Origin: Desulfurococcales archaeon
GTDB lineage: Archaea > Thermoproteota > Thermoprotei_A > Sulfolobales > WAQK01
Assembly (NCBI GenBank): GCA_027016915.1
Contig: JALURJ010000281.1
Coordinates: forward strand, 1 to 22,038
Direction: 5' to 3'
Length of the DNA: 22,038 nucleotides
A program made the translations under genes and the position numbers. Positions 7,928-14,217 of this stretch are shown piece after piece. Under the pieces are notes generated by a model. That model made no database searches. It was not told where the DNA came from and worked only from the letters and a program-made list of their open reading frames with translations. Positions within the stretch are counted from its first letter, which is position 1, and every line of letters begins with the position of its first letter.

Positions 7928-7954
7928 GTATTAATTTCCCAGGCTACATATAGT
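7928..7954. promoter_or_regulatory. Compact divergent promoter region
   Basis: A single AT-rich patch lies in the 66 bp between the divergent genes. On the minus strand AAATTAAT is 29 nt from the GTG of the uncharacterised gene. On the plus strand TATTAATTT (7929-7937) or TACATATAG (7945-7953) could serve the acyl-CoA dehydrogenase; the first leaves room for the Shine-Dalgarno in the mRNA. The near-palindromic TTAATT may be shared by both directions. Confidence 0.4.
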
Positions 7955-7958
7955 TGAA

Positions 7959-7965
7959 GGGGGTG
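7959..7965 (+). promoter_or_regulatory. Shine-Dalgarno deciding the acyl-CoA dehydrogenase start
   Basis: GGGGGTG stands 6 nt before the TTG at 7972. This favours that codon over the upstream TTG (7954), which has no Shine-Dalgarno, and over the ATG at 7984. Confidence 0.55.
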
Positions 7966-7971
7966 CTAAAC

Positions 7972-9111
7972 TTGTCGCAAAACATGGATGTGCTGCGCAG
8001 AAGTGTACGTGAGTTCGCGGAGGTCGAGGTTAAACCCTTGGCGAAGAAGATCGACGAAGAAAACGTTATGCCTGAAAGCCTCCTCCGACGGGCTGCCGAG
8101 ATGGGCTTCTTCGCCCTCCGTGTCCCCGAGAAGTATGGGGGTCCTGGGCTCAGCCTGCCGGAAAGCGTAGTTGTAGTGGAGGAGTTGTCTAGGGCTAGCA
8201 GCGCCCTCGGCGTGATCTCGGCGGTCAGCGGAAGTACAGCCGTCTACCCGATCCTGGCTTATGGTAGTGAGGAGCTTAGGGAGAAGTATCTAGGCATCCT
8301 GGCTAAGGGAGGGATAGCTGCCTTCGCCCTAACGGAGCCCTGCTGCGGCACCGACGCAGCAGCCATAACCACTAGGGCCGTCAAGGAGGGCGACGACTAC
8401 GTGGTGACTGGGGAGAAAATCTTCATAACGGGAGCCTCCTACGCGGACTTCTTCCTTACAGCTGTGAGGACCGGGAGGCTTGAGGATAGGCATAGAGGCA
8501 TATCGCTCCTAGTGGTCGAGAAGGGGCCCTGCATCGAGATCTCGAAGCTCGAGATGATGGGCTACCGTGGAAGCGGCACCTCGGCTGTAAGGTTCAACGA
8601 GTGCAGGGTTCCAGCCGACAACCTGGTCGGCGAGGAGAACAGGGGGTTCAAGTACCTCATGATGGCGCTCAATGAGGGCAGAATAGTGGCCTCAGCCACA
8701 GGTCTGGGGATCATGAAGGCCGCCTTCGAGGAGGCCCTAAACTACTCCCAGGAGAGGACCAGTATGGGGAAACCCATAATAGAACACCAGATGGTCCAGT
8801 ACATGATCGCCGAGATGGCCGTACTCTTAGAAGCTACCCGGCTGCTGATCTACGAGGCTGCACGGCGCTTCGAGGAAGGGGACCCCGAGATCCCGAGATA
8901 CTCCAGCATGGCCAAGCTCCACACCGCCAAGGCGAGCGTGGAGCTGGTCCGCATGGCAATGCAGGTTCTGGGAGGAATAGGGTACAGCAAGGACAGCGTT
9001 GTCGAAAGACTATACAGGGACGCCAAGATGCTGGAGATAGGCGACGGCACCAACGAGGCCCAGAGAATAGTGATAGTGAAATCGTTGCTGGGAAGGGTGA
9101 GGGCGGCCTGA
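7972..9111 (+). CDS. Acyl-CoA dehydrogenase (FAD flavoprotein)
   Basis: Predicted cytoplasmic flavoenzyme, 379 aa from the TTG start, the usual family length, that oxidises an acyl-CoA to the 2-enoyl-CoA. The N-terminal helical domain begins VREFAEVEVKPLAKKID. The beta-domain signature reads ALTEPCCGTDAAAITT, then TGEKIFITGA. The C-terminal domain has RTSMGKPIIEHQMVQYMIAEM and QVLGGIGYSKDSVVERLYRDAKMLEI. The usual catalytic Glu of the IYEGT motif is Asp here (IGDGTNE, Asp358). No electron-transfer flavoprotein gene is nearby. The glycosyltransferase follows after 29 nt and hypF after that, so it appears to head that operon. Chain length of the substrate cannot be judged; a branched short-chain acyl-CoA would suit the nearby LIV importer, but that is speculation. 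Confidence 0.9.
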   Translation: MSQNMDVLRRSVREFAEVEVKPLAKKIDEENVMPESLLRRAAEMGFFALRVPEKYGGPGLSLPESVVVVEELSRASSALGVISAVSGSTAVYPILAYGSEELREKYLGILAKGGIAAFALTEPCCGTDAAAITTRAVKEGDDYVVTGEKIFITGASYADFFLTAVRTGRLEDRHRGISLLVVEKGPCIEISKLEMMGYRGSGTSAVRFNECRVPADNLVGEENRGFKYLMMALNEGRIVASATGLGIMKAAFEEALNYSQERTSMGKPIIEHQMVQYMIAEMAVLLEATRLLIYEAARRFEEGDPEIPRYSSMAKLHTAKASVELVRMAMQVLGGIGYSKDSVVERLYRDAKMLEIGDGTNEAQRIVIVKSLLGRVRAA

Positions 9112-9140
9112 ACGTTTCCTAGCAGCGTGGGGAGGCGCCG

Positions 9141-10382
9141 GTGAGGCTACTATACGCGGTCTCATCCGTAGGTCTGGGCCATGTAGCTAGGTCAAGGGCT
9201 ATCGCCGAGGCGTTGAAAAGGATAAACCCATCTGTAACGGTGGATTTCTTGGCACCGCCCCCAACCAACACTTACCTGGAGGCCTGGGGCTGGAAGCCCC
9301 ACCCCGTCTCCACGATGCTAGAACCATTATCACCCATAGTTGAGGAATTCTACGAGAAAACCGGCAGGGCACGCATAAGCCTTCGCATGGCCTTAAGGGA
9401 GCACAAAGTTGTGCTTAGAAACGCTAGGCTCGTTGAGGAGCAAATGGATTTCGAGTTTTACGACGGTGCTGTACTCGACGAGTCCTGGGAGCTCCTCGAA
9501 TCCCCAAAGCTTCTAAAGTCCAGCATAACGAAAATCCACCTGGCCGACTTCCTGACGTATCCCTACAAGCCCAGCCACCTACCCGTAGCCCTGGTTGTCA
9601 ACAGATTCCTTAAGCGCAGGCTTGAAAGAATGGACCTATGCATCTTCGTTGGTTTTCCCGAAAAACTGTCTGGCAGGTGGCTTCCCCTATTTGGGGAAAA
9701 ACTGTCCGACTGGGCTAGAAGAAAAGCCCGTATTGTTGGGCCGGTGCCCCCGATCCTCCGCGAAGAACTTCTGCCCCGCCACAAGGCGAGAAGCATGCTT
9801 GGCATAGACGAAGCCTCCTTCACCCTGCTGGTCTCCCTTGGAGGGACAAAGGCTGGGCGCGAAATAATAGGTTTAGCGCTCCGCGGCGCAGCTGAACTCT
9901 CCAAGAGGCTTGGAGAGAAAATAATAGTAGTTCTAGCCCCGGGGGCTTCCTTGGAGCCCCACGTTGCTAGGATGGAGTGTGTGCGAACCATAATACTTCG
10001 AGGCCTCCAACGCTACGTTGTTCCGAGGCTACTGAAAGCGTTCGACTCATCCGTGACGCTGGCCGGGCTATCCACAATCACCGGGCTGGCAGCTGCCGGC
10101 GTCCCCGGAGTGCTGGTACCGCTGCCGGGACACTTCGAGCAGGAGGAGAACGCTGCTCTGGCTGTGAAGAGGTGGAGGTTGTTTAGGAGGCTGAGGCCCC
10201 AGGACCTCAACCCGGCGAAACTCGCTTCATACATTATTGAGGCTTCACGGTCTAAGCCTTCCCAAGTCAGTGATGGGCTCTTTAACAATCTCGAAGAGGC
10301 CGCAGCAGCCATAAGCGAGGCCCTGAAGCAAGGCTCCGAAGGCAAACAACCAAAATATCTCCAGGACAATGATACACCGTAA
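9141..10382 (+). CDS. GT-B fold glycosyltransferase (MurG/GT28-like)
   Basis: A 413-aa protein of the two-Rossmann-domain glycosyltransferase type. The N-terminal nucleotide-fold motif is LLYAVSSVGLGHVARSRAIA, with the GxGH glycine loop at 11-14. The C-terminal domain has SLGGTKAG and then GLSTITGLAAAGVPGVLVPL with GHFEQEENA, the donor-nucleotide binding region of MurG-like enzymes. There is no signal peptide or membrane helix; the segment around FLTYPYKPSHLPVALVVNRFLKRR may contact the membrane. GTG start with GGAGG 5 nt upstream. It sits between the acyl-CoA dehydrogenase (29 nt) and hypF (17 nt). Acceptor and sugar are unknown; glycolipid or glycoprotein synthesis is the usual role of such archaeal genes. 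Confidence 0.78.
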   Translation: MRLLYAVSSVGLGHVARSRAIAEALKRINPSVTVDFLAPPPTNTYLEAWGWKPHPVSTMLEPLSPIVEEFYEKTGRARISLRMALREHKVVLRNARLVEEQMDFEFYDGAVLDESWELLESPKLLKSSITKIHLADFLTYPYKPSHLPVALVVNRFLKRRLERMDLCIFVGFPEKLSGRWLPLFGEKLSDWARRKARIVGPVPPILREELLPRHKARSMLGIDEASFTLLVSLGGTKAGREIIGLALRGAAELSKRLGEKIIVVLAPGASLEPHVARMECVRTIILRGLQRYVVPRLLKAFDSSVTLAGLSTITGLAAAGVPGVLVPLPGHFEQEENAALAVKRWRLFRRLRPQDLNPAKLASYIIEASRSKPSQVSDGLFNNLEEAAAAISEALKQGSEGKQPKYLQDNDTP

Positions 10383-10399
10383 CAGCTGGTGAGTGGCTC

Positions 10400-12715
10400 T
10401 TGCCTTCGCTAAGAATAACTGTGGTAGGCATAGTGCAGGGCGTGGGGTTCAGGCCCTTCGTCTATAGGGCCGCCATTATGAGTGGCGTGAAGGGATATGT
10501 TAGGAATATGGGTGGGAGTGAGGTCGAGATACGCGTCGAAGGTTCCCGGGAGCACGTGGCGAGATTTATGCAGCTCTTCTTCGAGATGCTGCCTCCGCCA
10601 GCGAGGCTTGAAGAGGTTGAGGTGGTGGAGGAGCCTCTGGAGGGCTTCGAGAAATTCTCCATCCTGCCCAGTGCCAAGATCCTGGGCAAGAGGTCCATGA
10701 TACCGCCCGACATAGGGATCTGCCCCAACTGCCTCAAGGAAGTCCTCGACCCCAAGTCCAGGTGGTACAAGTATCCCTTCAATAGCTGCGCCTGGTGCGG
10801 CCCGCGGTTCTCCATGATGTACAGGGTCCCATACGATAGGGAGAACACAGCTATGAATGATTTCCCCCTATGCCCCGACTGCAGAGGCGATTATGAGGAC
10901 CCGTGGAACACCCGGAGATTCCACGCACAGGGTATAAGCTGCCCCCGCTGCGGCCCCACCCTCTGGCTCGCCTATAGGAACGGTGAGAAGCTGGAGGTCA
11001 GAGATCCTCTCAGGGAGACTGCCAGGCTCCTGGATGAGGGGAACATCGTGGCTATTAAGGGGCTTGGAGGCTTCCACATAGCCGCGCTGGCGACAGACGA
11101 CGAGGTGGTATCTAGACTGAGGGAGCGGAAAAGGAGGCCATCCAAACCCTTCGCACTCATGGCTCTAGACTCCCGGGTGGTGGAGAAAATAGCCCTGCTT
11201 CCACCCGCTGCCCGCAGGCTCCTCGAGTCGCCGGAAAAACCCATAGTGCTCCTCCCTTTAAGGGAGGACTCGCCGGTCTCGCCCCTCGTGGCTCCGGGGC
11301 TCGATACTGTGGGTGTGATGCTTCCCTACACGGCGCTCCACTACATGGTCCTCCGAGACACTAGGGATAAGTTCTTGATAATGACCAGCGGGAATAAACG
11401 CGGCAAACCTATGTGCATAGATGAAGAGTGTGCCTACAGGGAGCTGGCGGGTTTCGTCGACTATTTCTTGCTGCATAACAGGAGGATAGTTAACAGGGTC
11501 GATGACAGCGTGGTCAGGCTCACTGCAGGCGAACCCACCTTCCTCAGAAGGGGGAGGGGCTACGCGCCCGTCTGGATAAGGGTACCGCTGAGATTCAGCC
11601 GTCCCGTGGTGGCTTTCGGCGCCGAGCTCCAAACGGCTGGCGCCGTGGCGTTTGAGGATAAGGTTGTGCTAACCCAGTACATAGGAGATGCCGACGACTA
11701 TGACGTGCTTGAAGACCTTGACAGGTACTTGGAGTTCTTCGTGAAGACCTACAACATAGACCCGTCAAGCGCCGTCCTTGTGGTGGACAAGCACCCCAAC
11801 TATGCCTCCAGAAGGCTGGGCGAAGGCTGGGCGGAGAAGCATGGAGCCACATTAGTGGAGGTGCAACACCACCATGCCCACGCCGTCTCGGTCATGGCGG
11901 ACCACAAATTGCTGCCCGGAGAAGGGGTTGTAGCCATAACCATTGACGGTATGGGCTACGGTGATGACGGCATGATCTGGGGTGGTGAGGTGCTGGAGGT
12001 CGAAGACGGGAGGTACAGGAGGATAGGCCACCTCAGATACCAGGCACAGCCCGGGGGTGATGTAGCAACCAGGTACCCGGTCAGGATGTTGGTAGGAATA
12101 CTATCCACCTTTATGGAGGAGTCTGAAATACTATCCCTCTTACGCTCGAAAGGCCTGCTGGACGGGCTTAGGTGGGGCGAGAAGGAGGCAAGGATAGCAT
12201 TTCTCCAGGCATCCGAGGGCCGCTCCCCCCTAACCTCCAGCACAGGCAGGATCCTCGATGCTGCTGCGGCACTGTTGAAGGTGTGTCTTGAGAGAACCTA
12301 TGAGGGTGAGCCAGCCATGAAGCTTGAGGCATATGCCAGGGGCGGAAGCTTAGTCGACGGTGTGGAAGCCCCGCTCAGAGTAGAGGGCGGCACATTCATC
12401 GTTGACACTTCAAGGCTCTTCGAAAGCCTGCTAGAACACATCGATGCTGATCCTAGAAGCCTCGCCTATACGGTGCACTGCAGGCTTGGCGAGGCCTTGG
12501 GCGAGATAGCCTATACCTCCAAGCATGCTAGGAGGAGAGGAGTGGTCTACCTGTCAGGAGGTGCCGCTGTCAACGATCATATCGTAGCCGCTATTAGGGA
12601 CACACTATCCGCTAGGGGCGTCCAGGTCAAGCTGCCGCGCCGCGTCCCTCCGGGCGATGGGGGGATAGCGCTGGGCCAGGCTGTGATCGCAGCACTAGTC
12701 GAGGACGAGTCCTGA
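10400..12715 (+). CDS. hypF: HypF, carbamoyltransferase for hydrogenase maturation
   Basis: Large enzyme of 771 aa that uses carbamoyl phosphate and ATP to make carbamoyl-adenylate and transfers the carbamoyl group to the HypE C-terminal Cys. Domain order is complete. The N-terminal acylphosphatase domain has VQGVGFRPF (12-20, catalytic Arg18) and Asn36. Four CxxC zinc pairs follow (108/111, 130/133, 158/161, 181/184). The YrdC-like domain has IKGLGGFHIAA and RRPSKPFALM. The Kae1-like domain has QHHHAHAVSVMADH (489-502) and ITIDGMGYGDDGMIWGGE, and ends with DGGIALGQA. The start is TTG, with GGTGA (10388-10392) 7 nt upstream. Its 3' end overlaps the convergent peptidase gene by 21 nt. Confidence 0.96.
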   Translation: MPSLRITVVGIVQGVGFRPFVYRAAIMSGVKGYVRNMGGSEVEIRVEGSREHVARFMQLFFEMLPPPARLEEVEVVEEPLEGFEKFSILPSAKILGKRSMIPPDIGICPNCLKEVLDPKSRWYKYPFNSCAWCGPRFSMMYRVPYDRENTAMNDFPLCPDCRGDYEDPWNTRRFHAQGISCPRCGPTLWLAYRNGEKLEVRDPLRETARLLDEGNIVAIKGLGGFHIAALATDDEVVSRLRERKRRPSKPFALMALDSRVVEKIALLPPAARRLLESPEKPIVLLPLREDSPVSPLVAPGLDTVGVMLPYTALHYMVLRDTRDKFLIMTSGNKRGKPMCIDEECAYRELAGFVDYFLLHNRRIVNRVDDSVVRLTAGEPTFLRRGRGYAPVWIRVPLRFSRPVVAFGAELQTAGAVAFEDKVVLTQYIGDADDYDVLEDLDRYLEFFVKTYNIDPSSAVLVVDKHPNYASRRLGEGWAEKHGATLVEVQHHHAHAVSVMADHKLLPGEGVVAITIDGMGYGDDGMIWGGEVLEVEDGRYRRIGHLRYQAQPGGDVATRYPVRMLVGILSTFMEESEILSLLRSKGLLDGLRWGEKEARIAFLQASEGRSPLTSSTGRILDAAAALLKVCLERTYEGEPAMKLEAYARGGSLVDGVEAPLRVEGGTFIVDTSRLFESLLEHIDADPRSLAYTVHCRLGEALGEIAYTSKHARRRGVVYLSGGAAVNDHIVAAIRDTLSARGVQVKLPRRVPPGDGGIALGQAVIAALVEDES

Positions 12716-13249
12716 GATCCGTTGCATTTTCTCCTCTACACAGTCTTTCGGGATGGTGTAGTTTCCCAGTCCCAGCTTTGCAAGCAGATTGTCAAGCATT
12801 TCTAGAACTCTACCTGTAGCCTTCTTCACAGGCTCTGAAACAGGCTTGCCGAATTCTAGGCTCTCAGGCACAACCCCGATGATGTAGGCAGTCCCCCTAT
12901 ACTGCCCGGCAGCGTAGAGGAGAGCTATGAGATGGGCCGGTGAGACTGAATGATTATCGGTCTCGCGGGAAAACATGTAGGCGTACTCGGCGACACCAGC
13001 CTTGGAGGGATCTATCTCGAGAATCCCAACACTCCCTGGCCCCTCCTCCACGAGTCCGCGCTCAACTATATCGATAAAAACTATCACATCATATCCCGCA
13101 AGGTATCCAAGCATGCCGAGGCCTAAGTGGGCGCCGTGGAAAACGTCGAAGCCAGAAGCCCCACACTCCTCCAGGAACTGGGCTAAGAGGTCTCCGTATC
13201 CATCGTCTCCGTACATCCTGTTTCCCAGGCCCACGACCAGAACCCTCAA
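12695..13249 (-). CDS. Hydrogenase maturation endopeptidase (HyaD/HybD family, M52)
   Basis: Nickel-dependent protease, 184 aa, that removes the C-terminal extension of the large subunit once nickel is in place. The family N-terminus is VLVVGLGNRMYGDDGYGD. The expected metal ligands are all visible: Asp16 in the GDDGYG motif (Glu in HybD), Asp60 in IVFIDIVERG, and His100 or His106 in NHSVSPAHL. GVVPES (126-131) is the conserved late motif. The start was chosen as TTG at 13249, which overlaps the preceding stop (TTGA) and puts the beta-strand at the N-terminus as in the family; a GTG 16 codons upstream would add a Gly/Arg-rich tail and overlap the upstream gene by 52 nt. The substrate is presumably the large subunit encoded at 15671-17548. 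Confidence 0.92.
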   Translation of the reverse strand: MRVLVVGLGNRMYGDDGYGDLLAQFLEECGASGFDVFHGAHLGLGMLGYLAGYDVIVFIDIVERGLVEEGPGSVGILEIDPSKAGVAEYAYMFSRETDNHSVSPAHLIALLYAAGQYRGTAYIIGVVPESLEFGKPVSEPVKKATGRVLEMLDNLLAKLGLGNYTIPKDCVEEKMQRISGLVLD

Positions 13250-13980
13250 GCCTTGACCCCGGCTTCCCTCAGAACCACCTCTTCCAGGCCTTCGCATAGC
13301 TTCTCGCCTGGCTCACACTCTACTAATACAACTTCGCGGGGCCAGTGGGTCAGAAAACTGGTTATGCCGTCGAGGAGCAAGTCTACGCTTACCCACCCAT
13401 CAAGACTCGGCCTAATATCCTCGAGGGCCTGGAAAGCCTCGGTTTTCCGCCTAAGGTCCCTCCTCGACACATAGATCCCGGGGCTCCTGCCCTTGCGCTC
13501 CACCGACACTACTACCAGTCTTGACGGGGTATACTTGTTAATTAGGTCAGCTACAGTTACCACGTTAGTGTAAAAGTCCTCCACCACAATGTTCTCAGAC
13601 AGCCCCCGTGTCCTTAGCTTCTCGTAGAGCTCCAAAACCTGTTGGCCAGCATCGTCGAACGGGCTGGCTACGAACCCTATCATGACACGCCTTCCGGCCT
13701 CTAGGTTTACCCCCAACACCCGGCTTAAAGCCTCGGCAAAATCCTTGTCGGCCAGCTTCTCGGGATCGCCCCCTAAGGCTCTTATCACCTCAGCCTTCAA
13801 TGCTTCAGGATCCTGCTGCTTAGCGTTTAGCTCATAGAGTTTCTGTAGAAGAAAATTCTCATCCACTCCGAGCATTTCAGCAAGCCCACGTCTTACCTCT
13901 CGGTCAACCTCCTTACCCAACCTCGCCAGCATCCCCAACAGTCTCGCCAGTTCCTTCACTATGTCTGCCTTGCTACTCAT
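13246..13980 (-). CDS. Possible inactive hydrogenase-protease-like protein with helical N-terminal domain
   Basis: A 244-aa protein, first in a two-gene operon with the maturation endopeptidase (TTGA overlap). Residues 1-96 are predicted helical and highly charged (KADIVKELARLLGMLARLGK; later DPEALKAEVIRALGGDPEKL). From about 98 the sequence follows the M52 peptidase pattern: RVMIGFVASPFDDAGQQVLE against RVLVVGLGNRMYGDDGYGDL, then LVVVSVERKGRSPGIYV against IVFIDIVERG with PGSVGIL, and VVLVECEP against IIGVVPES. The Asp in the second motif and any His in the third are missing, so it probably cannot bind the catalytic nickel. The start is the ATG at 13980; an upstream ATG at 14058 lies before the TATA box. 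Homology is judged by eye. It may be a chaperone or adaptor for the large subunit or the true protease. Confidence 0.6.
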   Translation of the reverse strand: MSSKADIVKELARLLGMLARLGKEVDREVRRGLAEMLGVDENFLLQKLYELNAKQQDPEALKAEVIRALGGDPEKLADKDFAEALSRVLGVNLEAGRRVMIGFVASPFDDAGQQVLELYEKLRTRGLSENIVVEDFYTNVVTVADLINKYTPSRLVVVSVERKGRSPGIYVSRRDLRRKTEAFQALEDIRPSLDGWVSVDLLLDGITSFLTHWPREVVLVECEPGEKLCEGLEEVVLREAGVKA

Positions 13981-14024
13981 GATGCATTGTGCCCTCTCTC
14001 TGTGAACAGTTTCCCAAAACTCTG

Positions 14025-14038
14025 TTTTAAATATATGT
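14025..14038 (-). promoter_or_regulatory. Candidate TATA box for the peptidase operon
   Basis: CATATATTTAAAAC on the minus strand, centred about 50 bp upstream of the ATG at 13980. It predicts a start of transcription near 14004 with a leader of about 23 nt. It is the strongest TATA-like match on this strand in the divergent spacer. Confidence 0.5.
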
Positions 14039-14058
14039 AGACTAGCTTCGTATGCCAA

Positions 14059-14217
14059 GATATTTTATATGTTTACAGTCATATCTATTATATTCTTTTT
14101 TATCAAATTTTATCTGAGATTATGAATTATGGTGAATGTTTACGGTGTTTAAATGAGATAAGTATTTATCTATACTCACTTAATTATCAATACAAAAGAA
14201 TGCTGAGAGTGGGAACT
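14059..14217. promoter_or_regulatory. AT-rich divergent control region of the hydrogenase operon
   Basis: This 159-bp stretch is far more AT-rich than the GC-rich genes on either side. It holds ATGTTTAC twice (14069-14076 and 14136-14143, 67 bp apart). It also holds a 16-bp inverted repeat, AGATAAGTATTTATCT (14156-14171), 9 bp upstream of the TATA-like TAATTAT (14181-14187), which lies about 34 bp before the small-subunit ATG. The layout suggests regulator sites just upstream of the hydrogenase promoter. Confidence 0.5.

Noticed and set aside
13250..13297. Upstream GTG start for the endopeptidase
   Set aside because: It adds a Gly/Arg-rich tail absent from the family and overlaps the upstream gene by 52 nt, while the TTG at 13249 forms a TTGA stop-start junction.
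14122..14217. N-terminal extension of the hydrogenase small subunit from the upstream ATG
   Set aside because: It would encode a Tyr/Asn-rich leader from AT-rich promoter DNA and place the Tat motif far from the N-terminus; the ATG at 14218 gives a normal Tat signal.
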